Counted from the stretch's first letter, positions 32,331-42,009 are shown. The stretch is DNA of 64,000 nucleotides from JAPPHA01 sp965220985 (GCA_965220985.1 OZ244854.1:1178001-1242000), one strand, 5' to 3'. Notes: generated from the sequence alone by a model not told the origin. Made by a program: numbers and translations.

Positions 32331-33230
32331 ATGACTGACCCCGTCCTTCATTCAGCAGATCCTGAACCCCTGTCCACGGGAATACCCGAGGGCGTGCGCG
32401 TTTGCGTGATTGGCGATGTCCACGGTAGATCGACAGAATTTCGCGAACTTCTGGAACACCTTGTGAAAGGCGCAGGCGACCATGACCGAAACCTGCTGAT
32501 TCAGCTCGGCGACCTGGTCGACCGGGGCCCGGACTCCCTGGGGGCTCTCGACATCGCGACTGATGTTGTCGACGACCCGCAGAGGTGGGGATTTGACGAA
32601 GTGGTTCCTCTGATGGGGAATCACGAACAGATGCTGCGTCTCGCCCTCGAGGGGTTGCCGGATTTCGATCCGTGGATCTGGCTCCACAATGGTGGAGTCG
32701 ATGTGCTTGATGAACTCCGTTTGCGCGCGCCACCTGACATTTTCAGACGACTCGGTGGGTCGCGGCGGGAATCGGTTCCGCTACAGGATCAGATCAATCG
32801 GGAATTTGGCGAGAATCTCGTCGCGTTGCTCGGCGAACGGAGGGTGAAACACCTCGAACAGCTGCAACCACACATCCGCATGGGTCGATTGCTGTTCGTG
32901 CATGGGGGGGTCGATCCCGAGATCGAGACCGAGGAATTCCTGTCCATTCCGTGGCATGAACTGACTGAACACCACTGGGCCTGGATGCGCTATCGATTCC
33001 TGAAGCACCCCGAACCGGTCAAGGATCACGTGGTGGTCCATGGCCATACGCCGGTCAGATTCGGGAAGCCTTCCGAATCCGTCGAAGAGATCATCGGTCC
33101 GCATCTGCTCGAAGGCGGCAAGATCAACCTTGATGGCGGGAGCTTTGCATCGGGCTGTGTCGTTGCCGCAGAATTCACGGCGACCGACTACAAGATCACC
33201 GTTGCGGCCGGACAAAAGGACAGGCGTTGA
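32331..33230 (+). CDS. Serine/threonine-type metallophosphoesterase
   Basis: 299 residues. The calcineurin-like phosphoesterase motifs occur in order: GDVHGR near residue 25, GDLVDRGPDS near residue 63 and GNHEQM near residue 97, followed by a later VVHGHTPV metal-ligand histidine motif. These give a two-metal active site as in PP1/PP2A-like bacterial phosphatases (PrpA/PrpE) and ApaH. Substrates could be phosphoproteins or dinucleoside polyphosphates. No signal peptide, so cytoplasmic. It is convergent with the SDR gene at 33333. Confidence 0.9.
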   Translation: MTDPVLHSADPEPLSTGIPEGVRVCVIGDVHGRSTEFRELLEHLVKGAGDHDRNLLIQLGDLVDRGPDSLGALDIATDVVDDPQRWGFDEVVPLMGNHEQMLRLALEGLPDFDPWIWLHNGGVDVLDELRLRAPPDIFRRLGGSRRESVPLQDQINREFGENLVALLGERRVKHLEQLQPHIRMGRLLFVHGGVDPEIETEEFLSIPWHELTEHHWAWMRYRFLKHPEPVKDHVVVHGHTPVRFGKPSESVEEIIGPHLLEGGKINLDGGSFASGCVVAAEFTATDYKITVAAGQKDRR

Positions 33231-33332
33231 TCGACGGGAAGTTGCCCGGTCGCGAGCATCCTCCGCTACACCAATTCTCTCTCGCGCGTTTTTCGCGAAA
33301 GCGGTTTTCTCAACGCGCCTGAAAACCCTGTT

Positions 33333-34094
33333 TCAGTCGTGATAGAGCGATGATCGGCCGCCGTCGATGACGATGGTCTCGGCGTTGATGAACGGCGCTT
33401 CGTCCGAGGCAAGAAAGACCGCGGTCATTGCCACTTCCTCGGGGGTGCCGATTCGCCCGGGGGGATGCAGGCGTTCAGCCTTGGCGCGCTCTGCTGCCGG
33501 GTCGTCGAAGCCGTTCCAGAACTCGCGGGCCGCTTCGGTGTCGATGTAGCCAGGAGCGATGGCGTTGACGCGGATGCCCTCGGCTGCGTACTCGATGCCG
33601 AGTGCGCGGGTCAGACCCACGAGGCCGTGCTTTGCCACCGGGTAAGGGAAGGTGTGCGGAATGATTCTGAAGCTGTGAGAACTGGCAATGTTCACGATGC
33701 TGCCACGACCCTGTTCGCGCATCGGCGGCAACACGGCCTCCGCCATCGCCCAGCAGGCCTCGAGGTCGAGAGCCATGCAGTGGGCCCACCGTGACCGAGG
33801 CAACTCATGGGGCCGATAGAACACGTTCTCGCCCGCGTTGTTGACGAGAATGTGGGGCGCACCGAGTTCAGCCGCAACGATCTGCATCAACCGGTCGATG
33901 TCACCCTGCTTGGTCACGTCAGTTCGCACGAACAGACCTGATATCTCGGACGCCACCGATGCGCCGGTCACCTCGTTTCGTTCCGCAACAACGACCTGCG
34001 CGCCTTCGGCGGCGAAGGATCGCGCGATCGCCTCACCGATTCCCTGACCCGATCCGGTGACGATTGCCAGCTTCCCAGACAGTCGGTTGCCCAT
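33333..34094 (-). CDS. SDR-family oxidoreductase
   Basis: 253 residues, the usual size of a classical short-chain dehydrogenase. The cofactor motif TGSGQGIG is at residues 14-21, NNAG is present, and the catalytic Ser and YPVAK pair follows (IVNIASSHSF, then YPVAK). The C-terminal APGYIDTEAARE and PEEVAMTAVFLASDEA segments are typical. Such enzymes interconvert alcohols and ketones with NAD(P)H. It lies 66 bases downstream of the DapA-superfamily gene on the same strand, and the two probably act in one pathway. Confidence 0.92.
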   Translation of the reverse strand: MGNRLSGKLAIVTGSGQGIGEAIARSFAAEGAQVVVAERNEVTGASVASEISGLFVRTDVTKQGDIDRLMQIVAAELGAPHILVNNAGENVFYRPHELPRSRWAHCMALDLEACWAMAEAVLPPMREQGRGSIVNIASSHSFRIIPHTFPYPVAKHGLVGLTRALGIEYAAEGIRVNAIAPGYIDTEAAREFWNGFDDPAAERAKAERLHPPGRIGTPEEVAMTAVFLASDEAPFINAETIVIDGGRSSLYHD

Positions 34095-34160
34095 CGCTTC
34101 GCTCCACTTCGGAATTCCGGTGACGTTCCCCCGAACCTTCTTGATGACTCGGTCGAAGGA

Positions 34161-35081
34161 TCATGTGTCCGCATCCTTGCCAAAGACATGCCTGGCACCG
34201 AACGGGCCAAGCGCCTCAGCCCACCGCTCGACGATCGTCAAACCGAATTCGGTTGGGGCCATTGCCGGAGATCGGTCGTGAATCGGGGTGTTCGTCCGAG
34301 CTCCGTAGACGCGTTTGCCGTAGCAGACGAGGAACTCGACCGACTGCATCATGAAGGTCATGGCGGGCAGGACCGTTCGGTAGATGGCCTCGGCCTCGTT
34401 TTCGTTGCCGCGTGACCAGGCATCGAAAGCTGCCTTGCTGTGGTCGATCACGTCTGGCGCCAGCACGAAACCGGATGCTCCTGCGCGCAGGCAGTCGGTC
34501 AGTTCCAGACCACCGCGTCCGTTCAGCACCGTGAGGTTTCGACTGCCGCCGCGAACCAGTTCCGCAAGCTCGACCGCAGGGATCTCGGCCTTGATCAGCG
34601 AGAAATTCGGGTTGGAGGCAACCAGTTGATCGATTTCCGGGTTGCTCAGCGAACGTCCGAGAAATGCCGGGGCATTCTGTATCGCGAAAGTCGCGTCGAA
34701 CCCGTCGGCGACCCGCAAGAAGAAATCGAGATCGGTCTGTCCTGGCTCGAGGCCTTGGGCAGGGGGCTGCAGGATCAGCCAGTCCGCGCCGTTTGCAAGC
34801 GCGAATTCGACCATGTCACGCTGGGCCTTGACGTTGTTGCCGCTGACGGTAACCGAAAAGGGCAACCGACCGGCCACATCCCCCGCAATCCAGACGACCA
34901 GATCCCTTTGCTCGACGACGGACAGTTTCTGCACTTCGGTTGCAAGGCCGAGGATGGTGATTCCGTCCACGCCGAAACCCGTCAACGCCTCGACCTGGCT
35001 GCGCATCACGCCTCGGTCCAACTGGCCCGAACGGTCGAAAAGTGCATAGAGCACCGCGTGAACACCGCCATATGGTTTCAT
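34161..35081 (-). CDS. DapA/NanA-superfamily (beta/alpha)8 aldolase-like protein with altered active site
   Basis: 306 residues from ATG 35081, close to the family norm; the frame is open upstream but that extension has no family similarity. The Schiff-base lysine is present (SLIKAE, Lys164). However, the tyrosine of the YNxP motif is replaced by Gln (IQNAPAF, Gln135) and the two threonines of the usual GTTGE loop by Leu-Ala (GLATE). Dihydrodipicolinate synthase activity is therefore unlikely; a different aldolase, hydratase or decarboxylating dehydratase role is more probable. The SDR gene lies just downstream in the same direction. The ribosome site is weak. Confidence 0.85.
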   Translation of the reverse strand: MKPYGGVHAVLYALFDRSGQLDRGVMRSQVEALTGFGVDGITILGLATEVQKLSVVEQRDLVVWIAGDVAGRLPFSVTVSGNNVKAQRDMVEFALANGADWLILQPPAQGLEPGQTDLDFFLRVADGFDATFAIQNAPAFLGRSLSNPEIDQLVASNPNFSLIKAEIPAVELAELVRGGSRNLTVLNGRGGLELTDCLRAGASGFVLAPDVIDHSKAAFDAWSRGNENEAEAIYRTVLPAMTFMMQSVEFLVCYGKRVYGARTNTPIHDRSPAMAPTEFGLTIVERWAEALGPFGARHVFGKDADT

Positions 35082-36261
35082 TGCTTCAGCGTCGTTCTTG
35101 TCTGGGGCGTCGACGTCTTCCTGTCGATGACGCAAACGCGGTTGCAGTGTCTGCAGGCACCTGCCTAGCCTATGGCACCCTAACGCCACAGGCTTGGCGA
35201 AAACAGCGAAAACGCGACAGGGCAAAGACCTGACGAGCGGCCTCGTCGGAACGAGAGAGGCCCAATAACCGGCACCTGAGAGTGAGTTCGCGCAGTCCCA
35301 ATCACTGTTTGCGAGTTTCTTGGCAGCCGTTTCGCTTTCCTTGGAGACGCCAAAACCCAAAAATGCGGTTTCGCCGCAAGTCGACACGGGTGAGGTCAAC
35401 AGGATTCGCGCGACCGCCGTTGACGGCGTCACGTCGGAGCTTGCAGCTTTGGACAAGTCGTCGACCGAGCGAGAACAGGGACGCGCCTGCGACCAAGTTT
35501 GACGACGACAGAGGCTCACGGCCATGTTGACGCATGCCTGAAATCGAGAAAACGACCGACAAGCGCAACGATGCACAGCCGACCAAGACGTCAGATGACG
35601 AGTTGCTTGCTGCCCTCCAAACGTTGCGTCCCGGCGACATGAGCATCTTCGTCGCAGGTCGCTTCAGCCCGTTCAACATACGAGTGCAACACCTGAGATC
35701 GCGGATGGTCTGATGACATCTTTCGGATTGTTTGGTCACGGGTTTTTCTCCCCGGCTTCGGGAAGGAGAAGGCGGAAATCCAATCCGCAGGTCGGGTCGG
35801 ACCGAACACGACTCGGTTGCAAGAACCGTTGTCAAGCGTGGTCGACTCGGCTTGTCATATTGTACGTCAACTCTCCGATTGACCTAAAATCGACCAATAC
35901 CTGACGACGTATCGACAAAAGGTCGTCTTCACTGCGGCATTTGCGCGTTGCTTTGCCAACGAACGAGCCCACTGCCAGTCGCTGGACCGCAAGAGTTCAG
36001 TGAGGGCGTGATGGCGCATCCTCCGAGGCAGGTTTGGCCTGACAACTGCGTTCGGTTTCAGCTTTTGCGGTTGCATGCCGCGCTCGGCAACCCCGTCACG
36101 TCGTGGTCTTCGAGGACATGGATTGCGCACCCCAACTCTGGAGGAGTCTCGGTCAGTTCGCCGAAAACAGCACCGAGAAAAAATCGCTGGATTCCGGTCA
36201 TGCCCAACATTATTGATATTGTGAATTTCGGACACGATCCAACGATTGGAGACCATGTGCC
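35082..36261. other. Large gene-poor region before the second autotransporter
   Basis: 1180 bases without a confident gene. A 59-residue frame at 35534-35713 has coding-like composition. Frames at about 35287-35502 (plus strand) also look protein-like but lack a good start. An imperfect hairpin with TTCTCC/GGAGAA arms is at 35746-35770. The stretch is less GC-rich than the neighbouring genes and probably holds decayed genes; I could not name any. Confidence 0.5.
35534..35713 (+). CDS. Possible small protein or gene fragment (59 aa)
   Basis: The frame from ATG 35534 encodes a polar protein with DDELLAALQTLRPGD and SIFVAGRFSPFNIRV segments. Third codon positions are mostly G or C, as in neighbouring real genes. 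There is no good ribosome site, and no family is recognised. It may be a remnant of a larger gene. Confidence 0.3.
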   Translation: MPEIEKTTDKRNDAQPTKTSDDELLAALQTLRPGDMSIFVAGRFSPFNIRVQHLRSRMV

Positions 36262-39200
36262 ATGATTATGCGTTCCTCATTTTCGACTTGCCACAACATC
36301 GGCTCAGCATTGGCCGCCATCGCAGACATCTCTTCATTGCGCACGGTTGGAGAGCGGTTGATTGCGGCACTGCCCCTCGGCGCGGCTATCTTGATCGGAA
36401 GTACGGCGATTGCTGAGGCGGGAACGCTGACCTTCACGTTCACCGATGACGGTACGAACTCCACCATCACCCCTTCGGGAAGTTTGGATCTCTCAGATTT
36501 TACCAAGGGAGGCACTGCAGATGACCAGGGCACTGGGCGGTTAATCATAAACAACTGGAACAACAAGTTCAGGTTTTTTATTGATTACAGACCCACCAAA
36601 AAAACAGTACAAGAATTCAGCATCCCAGATCCCAAAATCGAGGGAGGCTGTACTTTAGAAGACGGGAAAAATTGGGTGGACTTTACGAAAGATAATTTCA
36701 ATTCTGGCTTTTCGTTTCAACTCAGTAAATTCGACAAAAAGTTGGGGCTTAATGATGAATGGCTGAATGGTGACGACACTGCATACACGGTGCCCAGCAC
36801 TGCGTCGGGCGCCACGTTCAATGGTCCGTTGTCCGACAAATTTGGAGTGAGGGACGACGACTTCATTTTGACAATCACAATCGGCGACGAAAAGGTGATT
36901 TTCACGACTGTCAATCCCACGCTACCGCCAACCACGCCCACCGGATTCAAGGCGATTGAAGGCGACGAAATGGTGAGGTTGGAGTGGGCAAACCCGAACT
37001 ACTCCTCCATCACCAAATATCAGATCAATCAAAAGACGGGCGACGGAAATTACGCGGGCTGGAAGGACATAACCGCTAGCGACGCGTCAACCACCAGCCA
37101 TAACGTCACCGACTTGACCAACGGTACGACATATGCGTTCAGGGTACGCGCAGTAGTGGATTCCTGTTACAGTGACGAGACAGCTGAGGTGACGGCGACG
37201 CCGAATGTTGGCCCCGGCCAACCTCAGAATTTCAAGCTGACGCCGGGCAGACGGGCGGTCAAGTTGACCTGGATGGATCCTCTGCCGGGGGGCATTTCTG
37301 TCGGCAGTTGGGAGTATCAGGCAATTGTGGGTCTCTACCAGTCCAACGACACGATCGATTGGGACAAATGGGGCAACAATTGGACCGCTATCGCCCCCGG
37401 CGACATCACGACGTCAGCTGACGGCACCAAGGAGTTCACCCACACCAATCTCAACAACAACACGGCGAGACAATACCGTCTTCGCGGTCTCAGCGCAGGC
37501 GGTTCGCCCGGTCTGTACGCCGAGTCGTCGCAGCACGTGACGCCGCACGAAGAGCCACAGCCGCCTGGGGCTTTCTCGGTGGGACCCAACGACGGCGGTG
37601 CGAACCTCAGTTGGGACAAGCCCAGCAATCTTCACAAGGCTATTGCCACCACATACGAGTACCAGCAAAGCGAAGGCAATCAGAACAATTTTGGCGACAA
37701 ATGGCAGGAAATTCCGGGCGGCAAGGACGCAAGGGAGTACGACGTCACCGGACTCACCAACGAGACGACCTACTACTTCAGGATCCGCGCGCGCACGGCG
37801 GCTCATGAAGGCCAAGTGTCGAAGACTGAGAGCGCCACGCCCAAAGTGGCGCCCGCCACACCCGTGTTGGGCGATCCGGTGCCCGGCAACGGAGAGGTCA
37901 AGCTGGTCTGGACCTACACACCGAACAATGCAGAGTTCGGCCATTGGCAATACCAGTTGAGAGTAAGCGGCACCACCGCGTGGGGCAACTGGGAGGAGAT
38001 GAGAGGCGTTACTGAATCCGGCAGGGAGTACACCGTCGATTCCAATTCCGATCCCGATCTCGTAAACGGCACGACCTATGATTTCCAGATTCGCGCGAGT
38101 ACGACCAACGGCGTGGGCAGCGAGCCAAGCAACTTCATATCCGCCACGCCGGCTGCCCCGCCGGAAAAACCGGCGGGCTTCAAGGCGGAAGCGGGCGACC
38201 AGCAGGTGACGCTGTCGTGGACCGGGCCGAAGAATGACCACATCATCAGGTACGAATATCAGCAGAAGGAGAGCAGCGGCAACTTCGGCACTACTTGGGA
38301 GAAGATGAACCTGACAGGGGACGTCGCGGCCGCAAGAGAATATGTCGTGACCGGATTGACCAACGGCACCGCCTACACCTTCAGGATGCGCGCGGTGACG
38401 GTGGGCGGCGAAGGCACGATGTCCAATGATTCGGCTTCGGTGACGCCCGACAAGACGCCCCGCAAGCCTTCGGGTTTCAAGCTGGAGCCTGGCGACGCAG
38501 AGATCAAGCTCGTCTGGAACGACCAGTCCGACGACGAAGCCAGCATCGTGAAATGGCAATACAAGGAGAAGGTTGGCGATGCCGCTTGGCCCACTGCCTG
38601 GACCGACATTGTCGCCAGCGACAAGAGCACCAAGGAACTTGAGCGCACTTCGCTCACCAACGGCATCAAGTATGGCTACCGCATTCGTGCAGTGGCGACA
38701 AACGACAAATTCGGCCCAAATAGCGACGACCAGTTTGCCACACCGGCGGGGCCGCCGGCGGCGGCGGTACTGACCGCAGAGGCGGGCGCAAGGCGGGTTA
38801 CGCTGTCTTGGACGCTTGCCGCGGATGCCAGCATCGAGAAGTGGCAGTATCAACAAAGCGTGCGCACAGGTGAGACGGCCACAGGTGAAACGATTTGGTC
38901 CGACTGGCCGAAAGACGACGCCGACGCCGACATATGGACCGACATGACGGGCAGCAATGCGTCGACGCGGAGCTACACAGTGCGCGATCTCACCGGCGAC
39001 ATCGAGCACCGGTTCCGCATCCGCGCGGTCGGCTATGGCGGAGACGGCGCGGCATCGGTCGCCGTGGAGGCGACGCCAGAACCAGGGCCGGCAGCGGAAG
39101 AAGAAAAACGGGTGCTGAAGCAGACGATGGCGGCGGTGGCGCAGGCCACGCTTGCCAGCGCGGTGGACACCATCGGTCATCGCTTCGATGCGGCACCGAG

Positions 39201-40551
39201 GGCGAATACCCTGACACTGGCCGGGCGAACGGTCGGTGGTGCCCAGGACACCCCCGAGGTGGCCATGGCTTCCGATGAAGAGGAAACGGTTTTCGGGACC
39301 GATCCGTGGGCGGACGCAAGGCTTGCACGCGACAGCATGGAGCCGTGGAACGATGCACATCTCCAAGCTCAGCGGATCGACGAGAATTCCCTCCTGTGGA
39401 ACAGCGGGTTCACCCTGGCGCTGTCAGAGAACGGCTCGGGAGGTTCAGGCTGGACGCTGTGGGGACGCGGCGACTGGCTCGGCTTCGAGGGCGTCGATGG
39501 CACTGAAAGCTGGGACGGCAAGCAATGGACCGCGTGGCTGGGTGCCGACACGCGCATGAGCGAGCGCGTGATGGCCGGGCTGGCGGTGTCGCGCGGCGTC
39601 GTCGAGACCGACTACACGCTTGACGGGGAATTCGAAGGCACGCTCGAGACGTCGCTGACGGCTGTCTGGCCGTATGTCCAGATGACAACGGGTGAAGGCA
39701 GCGCTGTCCGCCTCGTTCTTGGAGCGGGAACCGGTGATGCCGAACATCGCGGGTTCGACGAAGAGGTCGAAGAGGCAAGCCTGTCGCTCATTGCGGGTTC
39801 GGTGAGCGGTCGTTTCCTGATGACCCGGAGCGGCAATGCGTCGATTTCGGCCATCGGCGGTGCGAGCATGGCTCAGATCAAGACCAACGGAGAGGCGGCG
39901 ACATCGTCGATTGCCGGTCTGAAGGCGAACAGCTGGAGGGTGCGTGCCGGCGTGGAAGCTGCGCATGACGGCTATCCCATGTCTTCCGAATCGGGCTGGA
40001 TGATGGCCCCGCGTGGATCGGTGTCCGCTCGACAGGACGGGGGCGACGGGGTGACCGGCACCGGCATGGAAGTCTCGGCAGGCGTCCGGATGACGGCACC
40101 TGACGGGCGCATCAGTCTGGATGCAAGCGGTCACTGGCTGGCTGCGCACTCGAAGAACGGCACTAAGGAGTGGGGTGCGAGCCTCGAAGCACGCATGAAC
40201 GCGGGAACGGACGGGCGCGGACTGTCGCTGGCCCTTGGAACCGACTGGGGACACCAACAGCAGGGAGGCGCGCTGACCCGCGAGAAACTGTTTGAAGACG
40301 AACAGCAGAGCGAGCCCCAAGGCCTGTCGCTCACGGCGCGCTCGGGCTATGGCTTCGCGATGTCGGGCGGCTTGCTGACCCCATTTGCCGAAATGGCGTA
40401 CGGGGGTGACGAAGCGCGCACGCGCAGCTTCGAGACGGGTATCAGTTTCGCTCGCGGCGAGTTCGGTGCGTCGGTGACAGCAGGGCTTCGCGACAGCGAC
40501 GATTCCGACTCTGAAACCAGGATGGGACTGGAGCTGCAGCTGCGCTACTGA
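36262..40551 (+). CDS. Second fibronectin-III autotransporter-like surface protein
   Basis: 1429 residues. GGAGA at 36248-36252 precedes ATG 36262. An extended signal peptide ends near residue 53 (IAALPLGAAILIGSTAIAEA). Residues about 55-225 form a domain I do not recognise. Then come about seven Fn3 modules, each starting with a Pro-rich edge such as TTPTGFKAIEGDE or EKPAGFKAEAGDQ, to about residue 945. Residues about 954-1429 form an autotransporter beta-barrel ending in LELQLRY with a terminal aromatic. The barrel leader VDTIGHRFDAAP and LTLAGRTV match the giant's QTIGQRLSSAP and LTLAGRQV, so the two are paralogues with different passengers. Probable function is adhesion at the cell surface. 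Confidence 0.87.
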   Translation: MIMRSSFSTCHNIGSALAAIADISSLRTVGERLIAALPLGAAILIGSTAIAEAGTLTFTFTDDGTNSTITPSGSLDLSDFTKGGTADDQGTGRLIINNWNNKFRFFIDYRPTKKTVQEFSIPDPKIEGGCTLEDGKNWVDFTKDNFNSGFSFQLSKFDKKLGLNDEWLNGDDTAYTVPSTASGATFNGPLSDKFGVRDDDFILTITIGDEKVIFTTVNPTLPPTTPTGFKAIEGDEMVRLEWANPNYSSITKYQINQKTGDGNYAGWKDITASDASTTSHNVTDLTNGTTYAFRVRAVVDSCYSDETAEVTATPNVGPGQPQNFKLTPGRRAVKLTWMDPLPGGISVGSWEYQAIVGLYQSNDTIDWDKWGNNWTAIAPGDITTSADGTKEFTHTNLNNNTARQYRLRGLSAGGSPGLYAESSQHVTPHEEPQPPGAFSVGPNDGGANLSWDKPSNLHKAIATTYEYQQSEGNQNNFGDKWQEIPGGKDAREYDVTGLTNETTYYFRIRARTAAHEGQVSKTESATPKVAPATPVLGDPVPGNGEVKLVWTYTPNNAEFGHWQYQLRVSGTTAWGNWEEMRGVTESGREYTVDSNSDPDLVNGTTYDFQIRASTTNGVGSEPSNFISATPAAPPEKPAGFKAEAGDQQVTLSWTGPKNDHIIRYEYQQKESSGNFGTTWEKMNLTGDVAAAREYVVTGLTNGTAYTFRMRAVTVGGEGTMSNDSASVTPDKTPRKPSGFKLEPGDAEIKLVWNDQSDDEASIVKWQYKEKVGDAAWPTAWTDIVASDKSTKELERTSLTNGIKYGYRIRAVATNDKFGPNSDDQFATPAGPPAAAVLTAEAGARRVTLSWTLAADASIEKWQYQQSVRTGETATGETIWSDWPKDDADADIWTDMTGSNASTRSYTVRDLTGDIEHRFRIRAVGYGGDGAASVAVEATPEPGPAAEEEKRVLKQTMAAVAQATLASAVDTIGHRFDAAPRANTLTLAGRTVGGAQDTPEVAMASDEEETVFGTDPWADARLARDSMEPWNDAHLQAQRIDENSLLWNSGFTLALSENGSGGSGWTLWGRGDWLGFEGVDGTESWDGKQWTAWLGADTRMSERVMAGLAVSRGVVETDYTLDGEFEGTLETSLTAVWPYVQMTTGEGSAVRLVLGAGTGDAEHRGFDEEVEEASLSLIAGSVSGRFLMTRSGNASISAIGGASMAQIKTNGEAATSSIAGLKANSWRVRAGVEAAHDGYPMSSESGWMMAPRGSVSARQDGGDGVTGTGMEVSAGVRMTAPDGRISLDASGHWLAAHSKNGTKEWGASLEARMNAGTDGRGLSLALGTDWGHQQQGGALTREKLFEDEQQSEPQGLSLTARSGYGFAMSGGLLTPFAEMAYGGDEARTRSFETGISFARGEFGASVTAGLRDSDDSDSETRMGLELQLRY

Positions 40552-40857
40552 TGCTGCAGCAGTGATGATGTTGGCCTCGCCAGTTTTCGGAACTGGAATC
40601 TGGCGCAGCCAAACGGCTGGAGCGAGCTCCTCATGCTTTTGGGGCTTGATGAGGTCATGACCGACGATGTGCCCAAGCTTGAAGCGCAAGTCGACGAAGC
40701 GCACCTTCGGAGTTTAATCGGGGCAAGAAACTTTGTCGTGTGATGGGGCGATGGTCTCCGACGGGGTTTGACCCGCCAATTTGATCCGAACCGAATTTGA
40801 AGTATACGGATACCGCTCTGCCGTGATCCGAGATCGAACCCATCAGCCGGTAATGCA
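40552..40857. other. Spacer between the second autotransporter and dgoD
   Basis: 306 bases. The autotransporter frame stays open after its stop until 40743, with a protein-like stretch (NGWSELLMLLGLDEVMTDDV), but nothing shows it is translated. A GTATAC palindrome near 40803 lies about 50 bases before dgoD and could be part of an operator for the FCD-type GntR regulator encoded nearby; this is weak. Confidence 0.5.
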
Positions 40858-42009
40858 ATGGTCAAAATCACAGCCCTCAAGACCTACAAGGTCCCGCCGC
40901 GGTGGCTGTTTCTCAAGATCGAGACCGACAGCGGATTGAGCGGTTGGGGCGAACCGGTTCTGGAAGGACACGCCGACACGCTGGCAGCCAAGATCGAGGA
41001 ATTCGGCGACTTCCTCCTCGGTTCCGATCCCATGCTGATTGAGGACACGTGGCAAAAGCTCTACCGGAATGGCTGCTACCGAGGCGGTCCCGTGCTGATG
41101 AGCGCGCTCTCGGGAATCGACATGGCCTTGTGGGACATCAAGGGCAAGGCGTACGGCCAGCCGATCCACCAGCTGTTGGGCGGTCCCGTCAGAACCAAGG
41201 TCCGAACCTACCGCTGGGCAGGGGGTGACCGGCCGCAAGACCTGGTCGCCAGCGTGAATGCCTTGCAGGACGAGGGATACGATGCCGCCAAGCTGAATGC
41301 CTGCGCGGAACTGCAGATCGTCGACAGTCTTGCGATGGTCGATTCAATCCTTGCAAGACTCTACGGGCTTCGGGACGCGGTCGGAAACACGATCGACATC
41401 GCTCTCGATTTCCATGGTCGCGTGCACGACCCCATGGCGCGAATATTGGTGAAGGAACTCGAAGCGTTCCGGCCCATGTTCATCGAAGATGCAGTTGTTT
41501 CACAGCAGGTCGACGCAATGGCTCGGCTGTCGCAGTCGACGTCGATTCCGCTTTGCATCGGTGAACGACTGCACTCCCGCTACGATTTTCGCGAGGTCTT
41601 CGAGAAACGCGCTGCCTGCGTGATCAACCCGGATGTTGCCCACGCCGGGGGGATTTCGGAAACCGTGCGGATCGGCCACATGGCAGAAGCCTATGACGTC
41701 GCGCTCGCTCCTCACTGTCCGATCGGCCCGATCGCTCTGGCGGCCAGCCTGCACGTCGACGCCGTCTGCCACAATGCCTTCATCCAGGAACAGAGCGCCG
41801 GCATCCATTACAACACGGGATGCGACCTCAACGATTATCTTCATCCGGAGAGTCGGTTCAGGAGCGAGAACGGTTTCCTGGCGATCCCCGACGGACCGGG
41901 ACTGGGAATCGACATCGACGAGGAGGCGGTCCAGGCGCAGGCCGCGATCGGCCATCGATGGCGCGCTCCGGTTTGGCGTCACCCTGACGGATCGATCGCG
42001 GAGTGGTGA
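40858..42009 (+). CDS. dgoD: D-galactonate dehydratase-like enolase-superfamily enzyme
   Basis: 383 residues, similar in length and almost colinear with E. coli DgoD. The metal ligands are in place: Asp184 (in LDFHGR), Glu210 (in FIEDAV) and Glu236 (in GER). The catalytic histidines His186 and His286 (in APHCPIGPIAL) are also present. The motif after Glu210 reads DA where DgoD has EP. The C-terminus ends WRHPDGSIAEW, as in DgoD. The expected reaction is dehydration of a sugar acid to a 2-keto-3-deoxy acid. It sits beside a GntR regulator and a sugar ABC transporter on the other strand, which fits uptake and breakdown of a sugar acid; a related substrate is possible. Confidence 0.88.
   Translation: MVKITALKTYKVPPRWLFLKIETDSGLSGWGEPVLEGHADTLAAKIEEFGDFLLGSDPMLIEDTWQKLYRNGCYRGGPVLMSALSGIDMALWDIKGKAYGQPIHQLLGGPVRTKVRTYRWAGGDRPQDLVASVNALQDEGYDAAKLNACAELQIVDSLAMVDSILARLYGLRDAVGNTIDIALDFHGRVHDPMARILVKELEAFRPMFIEDAVVSQQVDAMARLSQSTSIPLCIGERLHSRYDFREVFEKRAACVINPDVAHAGGISETVRIGHMAEAYDVALAPHCPIGPIALAASLHVDAVCHNAFIQEQSAGIHYNTGCDLNDYLHPESRFRSENGFLAIPDGPGLGIDIDEEAVQAQAAIGHRWRAPVWRHPDGSIAEW

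Noticed and set aside
33282..33336. Hairpins between the phosphatase and SDR genes as a shared terminator
   Set aside because: TCGCG/CGCGA and CTGAAA/TTTCAG arms are only 5-6 base pairs, and the second overlaps the SDR stop; too weak to call.
34161..35576. 471-residue DapA-family protein starting at 35576
   Set aside because: The first 165 codons have no DapA similarity and are low in complexity; ATG 35081 gives the family length.
37414..39366. 650-codon open frame opposite the second autotransporter
   Set aside because: It is an antisense shadow in GC-rich repeat DNA without motifs or a ribosome site.
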